From: WTFY01 sp965220895
GTDB taxonomy: Bacteria; Pseudomonadota; Gammaproteobacteria; UBA4575
Direction: 5' to 3'
DNA: 64,000 bases
Assembly: GCA_965220895.1 (NCBI GenBank)
Contig: OZ244850.1
Span: 1,116,001 to 1,180,000 of the forward strand
The first letter of the stretch is position 1; each line of letters starts with the position of its first letter. Positions 16,793-24,531 of the stretch are shown here, one piece after another. Below the pieces are notes generated by a model. It saw only the letters and a program-made list of their open reading frames with translations. It was not told the origin of the DNA and did not search any database. The position numbers and the translations under genes are program-made.

Positions 16793-18196
16793 ATGAGTGA
16801 TGCCAATGTCTGGATTGTTGATGATGATCAAGCCATGCGCTGGGTGCTTGAGCGCGCTTTCGAAAAAGCCGGCATACCTGTGACGGCATTCGAGTCTGCA
16901 ACGGCTGCGTTGCGCACGCTGGAACATCATGTCCCTACCGCAATCCTTACGGATGTGCGCATGCCTGGGATGGACGGTTTTGAATTTCTGGAACGGATCA
17001 AGACAGAACATCCGATGCTGCCGATCATCATCATGACGGCTCACTCGGATTTGCAAAGCGCGGTGGGTGCCTATGAAAAGGGTGCTTTCGATTACTTGCC
17101 CAAGCCCTTTGATGTCGACGAGGCCATCGAGCTTGTCCGTCGTGCGTGCCTCGCAGCAGGCAGCGGGCAAGCGGCGGTACAAAGCGCAGCGGTGGAACCG
17201 CCGGTCAGGATCATCGGTAAATCACCCGCCATGCAGGAGGTGTTTCGCGCAATCGGCCGGTTATCAAACTCCAGCATGACAGTGCTGATCAATGGAGCAT
17301 CCGGCACGGGAAAAGAACTGGTAGCCCAGGAGTTGCACGAACACAGTCCGCGGGCGATAGGGCCTTTCATCGCCCTGAACATGGCTGCGATCCCGCGCGA
17401 CTTGCTTGAGGCTGAACTGTTTGGCCACGAGAAGGGTGTGTTCACGGGAGCACTGGCCATGCGCAAAGGGCGCTTTGAGCAGGCGCACAAGGGGACCCTG
17501 TTTCTGGATGAGATCGGGGATATGCCGGCCGATCTGCAGACCCGGCTGTTGCGCATCCTGTCAGATGGACATTTTTACCGGATCGGGGGGCATGATCCGA
17601 TCCAGGCCGACGTACGGATCATTGCGGCGACCCATCAGGATTTGGAAGGACGGGTCCGCAAAGGCGAGTTTCGTGAAGACCTGTTCCATCGTCTCAATGT
17701 GATTCGAATCAGCATCCCTTCCCTGCATGAGCGCAGTGAGGACATCCCGGTCTTGTTGCAGCATTTCATGCAAAGCTCTGCAAGGGAACTGGGTACCGAT
17801 CCAAAACAGTTGGCGGATGATGTTGTTGAGCACCTGTGCACCTTGCAATGGCCGGGTAATGTCAGGCAGCTGGAGAACGTATGCCGCTGGCTGACCGTGA
17901 TGGCAGCAGGCAATGAGATTCACATGCAGGATTTGCCCATCGACATGCTCAAGGATGAAATCACGGACGCGGTGAGTTGGCAAAGCCTGCTGCGTGAATG
18001 GGCCGACAAGGAGTTTTCCAAGGGCAGCAGTGCTATCTGGAATCAGGCCTTACCGGAATTCGAATCGATCATGATCCAGGCGGCCATGAAAAAAACCGGG
18101 GGTCGGCGCCAGAAAGCTGCCAAGCTTCTGGGCTGGGGAAGAAATACACTGACCCGAAAAATTCAGGAGCTCGGGTTGTTTGAAAAAGCTCAGTGA
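16793..18196 (+). CDS. glnG: Nitrogen regulation response regulator NtrC
   Basis: Sigma-54 enhancer-binding activator of nitrogen-assimilation genes. The 467-residue protein has a receiver domain with acidic pocket VDDD and phospho-acceptor Asp54 (TDVRMPGMDG), an AAA+ domain with Walker A GASGTGKE (about 170-177), a sigma-54 contact loop reading GVFTGAL in place of the usual GAFTGA, Walker B GTLFLDEIGD, and a C-terminal Fis-type helix-turn-helix (KKTGGRRQKAAKLLGWGRNTLTRKI). The GAFTGA to GVFTGA change is worth noting, because this loop is normally conserved. It is encoded with ntrB. Its 3' end overlaps the convergent znuA by 7 bp. Confidence 0.96.
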   Translation: MSDANVWIVDDDQAMRWVLERAFEKAGIPVTAFESATAALRTLEHHVPTAILTDVRMPGMDGFEFLERIKTEHPMLPIIIMTAHSDLQSAVGAYEKGAFDYLPKPFDVDEAIELVRRACLAAGSGQAAVQSAAVEPPVRIIGKSPAMQEVFRAIGRLSNSSMTVLINGASGTGKELVAQELHEHSPRAIGPFIALNMAAIPRDLLEAELFGHEKGVFTGALAMRKGRFEQAHKGTLFLDEIGDMPADLQTRLLRILSDGHFYRIGGHDPIQADVRIIAATHQDLEGRVRKGEFREDLFHRLNVIRISIPSLHERSEDIPVLLQHFMQSSARELGTDPKQLADDVVEHLCTLQWPGNVRQLENVCRWLTVMAAGNEIHMQDLPIDMLKDEITDAVSWQSLLREWADKEFSKGSSAIWNQALPEFESIMIQAAMKKTGGRRQKAAKLLGWGRNTLTRKIQELGLFEKAQ

Positions 18197-19311
18197 TCTA
18201 CAGAAGCCAGGCACTCCTTAAACGATGCGGCGAGGTTTTGCAAAAGCGTGAAGTAGGCTTCGGGTCCAGCCTCAATCGTGGCTCCCAGAGGATCGAGAAC
18301 ACCGATACGGGCTGGTGTGTTTTCAGTAACGACCTCAACTATGCGGTTGTCAAACTGGGGTTCTGAAAATACACAGATCGCATTTAATTCCTGCACTCTG
18401 TTGCGGAGTTTCTTAACGCGCTGGGCACTTGTCGCATGTTCGCCGCTGACGGTGATTGAGCCCGCTGCACTCAGGCCAAAGCGAGCCTCGAAATAGTGGT
18501 AGGCATCGTGGAGCACGATAAATGACTCGTTACGCATGGGTGCCAGATCTGCTGTGATTCTCGCGGTCAGTTCGTCAAGCCGGTGTAGGAGTGTGCGAGT
18601 GTTGGCCGCATAAGTTGCAGCATTGTCAGGGTCTGACTCGGACAGGACTGCTGCAATTTCGCGCGCCATCGCGCCGGCATTTTCCGGGTCCAGCCAGATG
18701 TGCATGTCGTAAGGGCTTTCTGCGTCGTGATGGTCCATTTCGTGTCTGGCCTCATGATCGGCGTGATGCCCCTCATGTTCATGGTGTGCTTCCGTGCCGT
18801 GATCATCTTCCCGGTGTGCATCGTCGGACTCGTCGGCATGTGCACCTTCTTCATGGGGGTCATGAGCATGGCCGGTTTCATGATCGTGTGTCTCAAAGGT
18901 TCCGCCTGCGCGAATTTTTTTGAGCACCAGTCCCTTTGCTTCAGACAGCATGATGACGCGTGCATTTTCTGGGAGTGTGTGGACCGGTTTGACTAGAGGA
19001 ACCTCCAAGGTGTTGTCCACCAGAAAGATGATCTGAGCGTTCTTGAGCCTCACCGCATCCGAAGGGCGCAGACTGAAAGTGTGGGGCGATGCCGCCCCCT
19101 TTATCATCAGATAGGGCTCGCCCACTCCGGCCATGACAGCGCTTACCAAGGAATGTACCGGCTTGATCGAGGTAACGATCCTGTCCATACCCTCGGCTGG
19201 CGCAGGAAAGGGAATCATGCAGCCCAATACCACGGCCACGGCAAGCATGCGGTGCAGACGCTTCAATGCAGGAGGTGAGGAATCACTGGCTGCAGGTACG
19301 CTCATGGGCAC
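18190..19311 (-). CDS. znuA: Zinc ABC transporter substrate-binding protein ZnuA
   Basis: Periplasmic cluster A-I binding protein for Zn(II) uptake (373 residues). The N-terminus is long before the hydrophobic segment (MLAVAVVLGCMIPFPAPAEG), so either the signal peptide has an extended n-region or a downstream start is used. Zinc ligands are expected at His of the SPHTFSLRPSD motif, His in DMHIWLDPENA, His of HDAYHYFE and Glu/Asp near GVLDPLG. Between about 140 and 200 lies a very His/Asp/Glu-rich loop, typical of ZnuA and not of Mn-binding relatives. No ZnuB, ZnuC or Zur gene is nearby, so it appears as an orphan component here. Confidence 0.93.
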   Translation of the reverse strand: MPMSVPAASDSSPPALKRLHRMLAVAVVLGCMIPFPAPAEGMDRIVTSIKPVHSLVSAVMAGVGEPYLMIKGAASPHTFSLRPSDAVRLKNAQIIFLVDNTLEVPLVKPVHTLPENARVIMLSEAKGLVLKKIRAGGTFETHDHETGHAHDPHEEGAHADESDDAHREDDHGTEAHHEHEGHHADHEARHEMDHHDAESPYDMHIWLDPENAGAMAREIAAVLSESDPDNAATYAANTRTLLHRLDELTARITADLAPMRNESFIVLHDAYHYFEARFGLSAAGSITVSGEHATSAQRVKKLRNRVQELNAICVFSEPQFDNRIVEVVTENTPARIGVLDPLGATIEAGPEAYFTLLQNLAASFKECLASVDH

Positions 19312-19324
19312 ATCAGGTCCATTA

Positions 19325-19343
19325 AAAGATATGATATAACCTA
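19325..19343 (-). promoter_or_regulatory. Possible Zur box upstream of znuA
   Basis: Minus strand reads GGTTATATCATATCTTTT just upstream of znuA, resembling the zinc-uptake-regulator core TGTTATA-N-TATAACA, with a good left half and a degenerate right half. Position right before znuA supports it; the imperfect right arm weakens it. Confidence 0.35.
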
Positions 19344-19479
19344 ACAGGATTGAACGTTGTAATCCACCGCTGCCCCTTTACGCCCGCCCATGCGCTTGCC
19401 CTCAGAGTATTCGGCGGGTGTCGAGCCGTCAAACCTAGTTTCTGGGATGCCTGGCCAGGTCCTGCCGGGTCAGGACGCT

Positions 19480-20436
19480 TCAGGTGTATTCCGTTGCGTC
19501 CGTGTGCATCTCCAGGCTCCCGGTCACGGCATTGACGTGCGACAGACCGGTATCGTCGAGGTACTCGGTGATGCCGCGAGTGATTTTCTGACAGCACAGG
19601 GGATCATAAAATAGGCCCGTACCGAGCCCTACTGCGGTGGCGCCTGCAATCAGGAACTCGATGGCATCGTCAGTATGGACGATGCCGCCCTGGCCGATAA
19701 TGGGAATCTTGTGAGGCTTGCAGACTTGGTACACCTCGTGGACCTTGAGCAACGCAATCGGCTTGATCGCCGGACCGGACAGTCCCCCCTGGTTGTTGTG
19801 CAGTACGGGTCGGCAGGTGTCGACATCAATGGCCATGCCCATGACGGTATTGATCACGGCAAAGGCATCGCTGCCTGCCTCGATACAACGTTTTGCATTG
19901 TGCCGGATATCGGTCTGGTTGGGTGAAAGCTTGGTGATAAGCGGTTTTTGGGTCACTGCGCGGCAGGCTTCTACCACGCGTGCCGACATCTCCGGATCAT
20001 TGCCGAAGGCGACCCCGCCTTCCTTCACATTCGGGCACGAAATGTTGATTTCAATAGCATCGATCGGGGAGTCGTCAAATCTGCGCGTGACTTCCCGATA
20101 CTCCTCCACCGTGGAGCCGGATACGTTGGCAATGAAACGGGTTTGCGAGAAATCAAGGCTCGGCAGGACCTCCTGCACGATGACATCCACCCCCGGGTTT
20201 TGCAGGCCAATGGCATTCAGCATGCCGTCGGTGGTTTCTGCCAGGCGGTGTGGTGCATTGCCAAGACGCGGTTCAAGGGTCGTGCCTTTCAGGCAGATGG
20301 CGCCTACGTCGCGGTTGGAAAACCCCTGGATGCGTGTGTACTCCTCGCCGAATCCGACACAGCCCGACAGCAGCACCAGGGGCGAGGAAAATTGCAGACC
20401 GCAAAAATCCACCTTGAGTCTGTGATCGTCGCTCAT
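19480..20436 (-). CDS. pyrD: Dihydroorotate dehydrogenase, class 1B type catalytic subunit
   Basis: FMN TIM-barrel enzyme of 318 residues that oxidises dihydroorotate to orotate in pyrimidine synthesis. The active-site base position is a cysteine in EINISCPNVKEGG, as in class 1 enzymes, whereas the membrane class 2 enzyme usual in gammaproteobacteria has serine there and a longer N-terminus. Further FMN-binding motifs are NAIGLQNPG, LITKLSPNQTDI, NTVMGMAIDV, GGLSGPAIKPIAL and IPIIGQGGI. Class 1B enzymes normally pair with the iron-sulfur flavoprotein PyrK, and no pyrK is adjacent. It stands as a single minus-strand gene between znuA and gpsA. A related dihydropyrimidine dehydrogenase-like role cannot be excluded. 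Confidence 0.82.
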   Translation of the reverse strand: MSDDHRLKVDFCGLQFSSPLVLLSGCVGFGEEYTRIQGFSNRDVGAICLKGTTLEPRLGNAPHRLAETTDGMLNAIGLQNPGVDVIVQEVLPSLDFSQTRFIANVSGSTVEEYREVTRRFDDSPIDAIEINISCPNVKEGGVAFGNDPEMSARVVEACRAVTQKPLITKLSPNQTDIRHNAKRCIEAGSDAFAVINTVMGMAIDVDTCRPVLHNNQGGLSGPAIKPIALLKVHEVYQVCKPHKIPIIGQGGIVHTDDAIEFLIAGATAVGLGTGLFYDPLCCQKITRGITEYLDDTGLSHVNAVTGSLEMHTDATEYT

Positions 20437-20503
20437 GTCCGAAGTCCAGAGTTACACCGTTGGGGTCGCACCTGCACCCCGCATGCCTGTACTGTTGCTA
20501 GGT

Positions 20504-21499
20504 TCATGCAAGCTCGACTTTCATGTCTCGGCTCAGCAATTCTGATATGGCGGTTTCCAGCGCTGCATCCCCGTTCAGTACGCGCCACACCTGTGTGCAG
20601 ATCGGCATGTCCACCTGATGGTCGCGTGCGACCTGGTGTACGACTTGGGCCGCATGAAACCCCTCAACCGCCTGTCCCAGCTCTTCCATGTACTGCTGTG
20701 CAGTCTTGCCGTGTGCAAGTGCCAGCCCGAGGCGGCGGTTGCGGGACTGATCATCGGTGCAGGTGAGCACCAGGTCACCGACACCTGCGAGTCCCATCAG
20801 GGTGGTCCGCTCAGCTCCAAGGCTTTGGCCAAGGCGCATCATTTCCGCAAGCCCGCGAGTGACCAGTGCGGCACGTGCGTTGGCACCAAAACCGAGTCCG
20901 TCTGCAATGCCGGCGGCAATGGCCAGCACGTTCTTGATTGTACCACCCAACTCGACGCCGATAATGTCACCACTGGTGTAGACACGAAAACTGCTGCTGT
21001 GAAAGTAACCGGCCAGTTCCTTGGCGAAGACCGGTTCATCGGATGCGAGCGTCACTGCGGCCGGCAGCTGGCTGGCAACTTCGGCAGCGAAGGATGGACC
21101 GGACAAGACAGCTTTCTGGATCTTGTCTCCCAGCACTTGGGCAACGACCTGGTGCATCATCAAGCCCGTGGTTTTCTCGAACCCCTTCGTGGCCCAGACC
21201 AGTTTTTCCGGAAAATGCAACGGCACGAGTTGTTCGCAAACGTCGCGCATGGCATAACTCGGCACCGCCGCCAGCACGAAATCCGCAGGCTCGAGCGCAT
21301 CGCTCAGATCATGGTGTGTCGTGAGAGAATCCGGCAGCGGATGGTCCGGCAAATAACGCAGATTGCAACGGCGGCTCTGCAGGGTGTCCATGAGGTCGGT
21401 ATCGCAGTCCCATAGCCGCACACTGTGATGATTCCCAGACAGTTGAAGGGCGAGTGCCGTGCCCCAGGAACCCGCACCCAATACTGCAGCGATGGCCAT
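20504..21499 (-). CDS. gpsA: Glycerol-3-phosphate dehydrogenase [NAD(P)+]
   Basis: Cytoplasmic enzyme reducing dihydroxyacetone phosphate to sn-glycerol 3-phosphate for phospholipid synthesis. The 331-residue protein has the NAD(P) motif AVLGAGSWGTALA (residues 5-17), the catalytic-lysine region (LVWATKGFE) and the C-terminal domain signature IIGVELGGTIKNVLAIAAGIADGLGFGANARAAL. It lies 7 bp after secB in the conserved order rhodanese-grxC-secB-gpsA, which is also found in E. coli. Confidence 0.97.
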   Translation of the reverse strand: MAIAAVLGAGSWGTALALQLSGNHHSVRLWDCDTDLMDTLQSRRCNLRYLPDHPLPDSLTTHHDLSDALEPADFVLAAVPSYAMRDVCEQLVPLHFPEKLVWATKGFEKTTGLMMHQVVAQVLGDKIQKAVLSGPSFAAEVASQLPAAVTLASDEPVFAKELAGYFHSSSFRVYTSGDIIGVELGGTIKNVLAIAAGIADGLGFGANARAALVTRGLAEMMRLGQSLGAERTTLMGLAGVGDLVLTCTDDQSRNRRLGLALAHGKTAQQYMEELGQAVEGFHAAQVVHQVARDHQVDMPICTQVWRVLNGDAALETAISELLSRDMKVELA

Positions 21500-21506
21500 G
21501 GATTTA

Positions 21507-21971
21507 TCAGTGGGTAGTTTGATCGGGGCTGGCCTTCTGTTCTTTCAGGGCCTTCAGGTGCTGCTGGTACAAGGCTTCAAAATTCACCGGGTTCAACAGC
21601 AGCTGGGGAAAGCCTCCCTTGGAGACCAGTTCAGCGACGGTTTCGCGGGCAAAGGGAAACAGTACATTGGGACAATGACTGCCAAGCAGCTGGTTGTGCT
21701 GGTCCTTTTTGAAATTCTTGATCAGGAAGATTCCTGCCTGCTTGACCTCGACCAGAAACGCCGTGCTCTCTTCCTGGGTCGCGGTGACCTCGACGGTGAT
21801 ACAGACCTCAAAAATATGCTCGCCCAGCTTGGCAGTTTCCGACTGGATATGGACGTCGGTCTGGGGGTTCCATTTTTCGGTGAATACCTTGGGAGAAACA
21901 GGGTTCTCAAAGGAGACGTCTTTGAGGTAAATTTTTTGAATCTCGAATTTTTGATCCGTTTCCGTGGCCAT
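21507..21971 (-). CDS. secB: Protein-export chaperone SecB
   Basis: Tetrameric cytoplasmic chaperone that holds precursors unfolded and hands them to SecA. The 154-residue protein contains the typical FEIQKIYLKDVSFENP start, the acidic SecA-binding surface region, and CPNVLFPFARETVAELVSKGGFPQLLLNPVNFEALY near the C-terminus. It sits between grxC and gpsA as in E. coli. SecB is largely confined to proteobacteria, which supports the taxonomic assignment. Confidence 0.97.
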   Translation of the reverse strand: MATETDQKFEIQKIYLKDVSFENPVSPKVFTEKWNPQTDVHIQSETAKLGEHIFEVCITVEVTATQEESTAFLVEVKQAGIFLIKNFKKDQHNQLLGSHCPNVLFPFARETVAELVSKGGFPQLLLNPVNFEALYQQHLKALKEQKASPDQTTH

Positions 21972-22018
21972 GAGATCAAGCAGGGTTCAACATCACCCGA
22001 TGATGTCAGTGCGAGCCT

Positions 22019-22279
22019 TCATGAAGCCAGCAACTCATCCAGCCTGCCTGCCTGGTTGAGTTCGGAGAGGTCATCAAAGCCGCCCACATGCTGTTCGTTG
22101 ATAAAGATCTGCGGCACCGTCTGGCGCTGGGTACGCTGCATCATCTCTTCGCGACGGGCCGGGTCCTCATCTACGTTGATTTCCGTATAGTCGACCTTCT
22201 TGCTGTCGAGCAAACGCTTTGCTGCATTGCAGTATGCGCAGCGGTTGCCGGAATAGATGATAACCTTGTTGGAACTCAT
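22019..22279 (-). CDS. grxC: Glutaredoxin 3
   Basis: Small glutathione-dependent thiol-disulfide oxidoreductase, 86 residues from the chosen start. The active site is CAYC (residues 12-15, in SGNRCAYCNAAKRLL) rather than the usual CPYC. The cis-proline and glutathione-binding region QTVPQIFINEQHVGGFDDL is intact. An in-frame extension of 42 codons upstream is rejected, because the ATG at 22279 overlaps the rhodanese stop as ATGA and gives the normal size. Translational coupling to the upstream rhodanese gene is likely. Confidence 0.94.
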   Translation of the reverse strand: MSSNKVIIYSGNRCAYCNAAKRLLDSKKVDYTEINVDEDPARREEMMQRTQRQTVPQIFINEQHVGGFDDLSELNQAGRLDELLAS

Positions 22280-22701
22280 TTCTTGACCACCGGAAGCTGA
22301 TCGTTCATCCAGGCGGTAATGCCGCCCTTCAAGCCGAACACCTGGGTATAGCTGTGTCCTGTCAGGACCTTGCAGGCCTGCGATGAACGCAGTCCCGTTT
22401 TGCAAAAGACCAATACAGGTTGGTCCTTGTTTTTGGCAAGGCCATCCGCTTTTTGCTTGAGCACACTGAGGGCTACGTGTTTGGCGTTGATGATGCTTCC
22501 CTGGCCTAACTCGTTGGCCTCACGCACGTCTACCACGAGGGCATCTTCCCGATTGATCAGTGCGACCGCTTCAGCAGGGGTGATTTCCTTGTATCCCTTG
22601 GTCGCACGCCGGACCTCGGTCCAGAGGATCATGCCCAGCACGACTGCAAGAGCGATGAACAGGTGATAATTCCTGATTGCAAAATCTGTAAATTCTTCCA
22701 T
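22276..22701 (-). CDS. yibN: Membrane-anchored rhodanese-like protein (YibN type)
   Basis: Single-domain rhodanese of 141 residues behind one N-terminal transmembrane helix (about 12-30, NYHLFIALAVVLGMIL). The active-site loop is CKTGLRSS, so the persulfide-forming cysteine is present and sulfurtransferase activity is possible. E. coli yibN has the same layout and the same neighbours grxC-secB-gpsA. I start at 22701 because the upstream 37 codons lack similarity to the family. An ArsR-type regulator gene ends 90 bp upstream on the same strand. Confidence 0.88.
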   Translation of the reverse strand: MEEFTDFAIRNYHLFIALAVVLGMILWTEVRRATKGYKEITPAEAVALINREDALVVDVREANELGQGSIINAKHVALSVLKQKADGLAKNKDQPVLVFCKTGLRSSQACKVLTGHSYTQVFGLKGGITAWMNDQLPVVKK

Positions 22702-22790
22702 TCCGGCGTTTTCTGGTGGCTGCAACCGTATTTGATGGCCGTTGTTTGGGATACCCGTCCAAGTGAACGTGGTACCTGCAGACGCGATGC

Positions 22791-23111
22791 TCAGGGGTGG
22801 TGGACCGAGCAAAATACCTGCTGCATCATTTCAATCAACTTCAGCGTACGCTCATCTTCTACCCGGTAGTAGACCCGGTTGGCGTCTTTTCGGGTCGCCA
22901 ATATACCTTTATCCCGCAAGATGGCCAAATGCTGCGATATGTTACTCTGGGATGTGCCTACACTGCAGACGATTTCCTGTACGCTGATCTCTCGTTTGCC
23001 AAGAACACAGAGGATTTTCAGTCGCAATGGATGCGACATGGCCTTGAGCGACCTGGAGGCTTGCTCAATGTCTTTTTCCCGGTGGACGAGTTCTTCGGCG
23101 CTGATGCTCAC
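22791..23111 (-). CDS. ArsR/SmtB-family repressor, probable persulfide sensor
   Basis: Winged helix-turn-helix dimeric repressor of 106 residues. The recognition region is VCSVGTSQSNISQHLAILRDKGIL, followed by the wing ATRKDANRVYYRV. Metal-site motifs of ArsR (CVCDL) are absent. Cysteines are at 35, 49 and 101; Cys35 in helix alpha-2 and Cys101 in the last helix are exactly 66 residues apart, the spacing of the reactive pair in SqrR (Cys41/Cys107) and BigR (Cys42/Cys108), which sense reactive sulfur. The next gene downstream encodes a rhodanese, which fits a sulfide or persulfide response. The sensor assignment is inference; the ArsR family assignment is secure. Confidence 0.85.
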   Translation of the reverse strand: MSISAEELVHREKDIEQASRSLKAMSHPLRLKILCVLGKREISVQEIVCSVGTSQSNISQHLAILRDKGILATRKDANRVYYRVEDERTLKLIEMMQQVFCSVHHP

Positions 23112-23139
23112 AATGCGGGTTCAGCAGGATGCTGCTTCC

Positions 23140-23200
23140 AAATTTCCTTATGGATATATAGTATAAGCTAATATTATAAATGTCTAATACATTAATGAAA
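23140..23200 (-). promoter_or_regulatory. AT-rich promoter/operator of the ArsR-type gene
   Basis: This 61-bp stretch is far more AT-rich than its surroundings. On the minus strand TTAGAC (-35) and TATACT (-10, complement of 23160-23165) are 16 bp apart. The hexamer CTAATA occurs twice, 16 bp apart (23168 and 23184), and AATGT-CTAAT-ACATT forms a small inverted repeat (23179-23193). These overlap the promoter, as expected for an autoregulated ArsR-type repressor. Confidence 0.5.
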
Positions 23201-23238
23201 TCCCTGTGCCGGAGCTGGATCGGCCACGGAGAAATGTC

Positions 23239-24417
23239 ATGAATTGGCACGGCTTGTCAGCTGCATCGCTGGTCTGCATGGCGGTATTCACCATGCCGCT
23301 GTCAGGCGCTCCCTCCCAACAGGAGGTGGAGCAAAAACTGGACCGGGTCCACGACCAGATTCGAGCCAGCCAGCTCAGGCTGGAGAAACACCGCGGTGAG
23401 GCAGGCGCGCTGGAAGCCGAACTGCGGGAATTTGAACGCCGCATCGGCCAGCTCAACCGTCAACTCGGTGACACCAAAGCCGCGTTGAAAGACCACCGGA
23501 ACCGAGTTCGTTCCCTGGAATCCAGGAAACAGGACCTGCAGAAGCAGTTGTCCCGCCACCGCAATGTCCTGGATGCACAGATGAGATCCGAATACCTGTA
23601 TGCGGGTCAGGAAAAACTGAAGTTGCTGCTCAACCAGCAGGAGCCTGCGACACTGGGCCGCACCCTGGTGTACTACGATTACCTGCATCGTGCCCGCATG
23701 CACGAGATCGAGGCTGTGGGGAAAGTCCTGCAGGAACTTGGTCGGGTGCAGGAGGAAATCGAAGCTCAGGAAAAGTCGGCCGCCCGGACACAATCCGTTC
23801 TGACCGCGCGCAAACAGGAAATCGGACAGGAGCAGGCAAAACGGAAGCGGGTGCTTGAACGCATGCAGGCACGTGTGTCCGATGAACAGGCCCGGCTTGC
23901 CAACCTCGAGATCGACAGGCGACAACTCCAGGAACTTCTGGACGAACTGCTGGCCACCTTGATCAACATTCCCCACATCGACCAGGGCCAGGATTTCCGC
24001 AAGGAAAAAGGCAAGCTGTTCTGGCCGGTGGCCGGCAAACCCAGCAACCGCTTTGGCCAGAGACGCAATTTTTCACGCCGTGCGCTGTACTGGCAGGGCG
24101 TATTTATCCCGGGCCGGGCCGGCAATGACGTGTACAACATCTTTCATGGGCGGGTGGTGTTTGCCGAATGGATGCGGGGACTGGGGCTGTTGATGATCAT
24201 TGATCATGGCAATGGATATATGAGTCTGTACGGACATAGTCAAAGCCTTTACAAGCGCCCGGGTGAATGGGTCAAGGCTGGCGAGCGCATTGCCTCTGTG
24301 GGCAATAGCGGCGGGCAAAGCCGAACTGGCCTGTATTTCGAAATCCGCAAGCATGGCAAGCCCGTCAACCCCAAACTCTGGTGTAAAAAACCTGCTCCGT
24401 CGGGTCGCACCGGCTGA
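23239..24417 (+). CDS. envC: Murein hydrolase activator EnvC
   Basis: Periplasmic divisome protein that activates septal amidases. The 392-residue protein has an N-terminal signal peptide (ends near SGAPSQQ), a long heptad-rich coiled coil (about 30-260) and a C-terminal LytM/M23 domain (about 275-385). The LytM domain lacks the histidine zinc ligands: the HxH position reads YGHSQS and the first histidine site is replaced, as in EnvC proteins that activate rather than cut. The ATG at 23239 is preferred over an upstream GTG because GGAGA precedes it and the signal peptide is then compact. ctpA follows after 114 bp. Confidence 0.93.
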   Translation: MNWHGLSAASLVCMAVFTMPLSGAPSQQEVEQKLDRVHDQIRASQLRLEKHRGEAGALEAELREFERRIGQLNRQLGDTKAALKDHRNRVRSLESRKQDLQKQLSRHRNVLDAQMRSEYLYAGQEKLKLLLNQQEPATLGRTLVYYDYLHRARMHEIEAVGKVLQELGRVQEEIEAQEKSAARTQSVLTARKQEIGQEQAKRKRVLERMQARVSDEQARLANLEIDRRQLQELLDELLATLINIPHIDQGQDFRKEKGKLFWPVAGKPSNRFGQRRNFSRRALYWQGVFIPGRAGNDVYNIFHGRVVFAEWMRGLGLLMIIDHGNGYMSLYGHSQSLYKRPGEWVKAGERIASVGNSGGQSRTGLYFEIRKHGKPVNPKLWCKKPAPSGRTG

Positions 24418-24531
24418 GTCTGCGTTGCGAATGAGTACCCCATGCATGCATCCGCGCGTTTGCAAACGGGCTTTTTCACCTCATAAATCGGGGTATGATT
24501 GGACAGCTGGATCAAACCCCGGAGATCGGCA

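Noticed and set aside
15081..16901. Minus-strand open frame of about 600 codons opposite glnA, ntrB and ntrC
   Set aside because: It runs through three convincing plus-strand genes, has no domain and no ribosome-binding site, and its amino-acid make-up is that of an antisense frame.
23239..24417. Active M23 metallopeptidase
   Set aside because: The zinc-binding histidines are missing, so the LytM domain is of the non-catalytic EnvC activator type.
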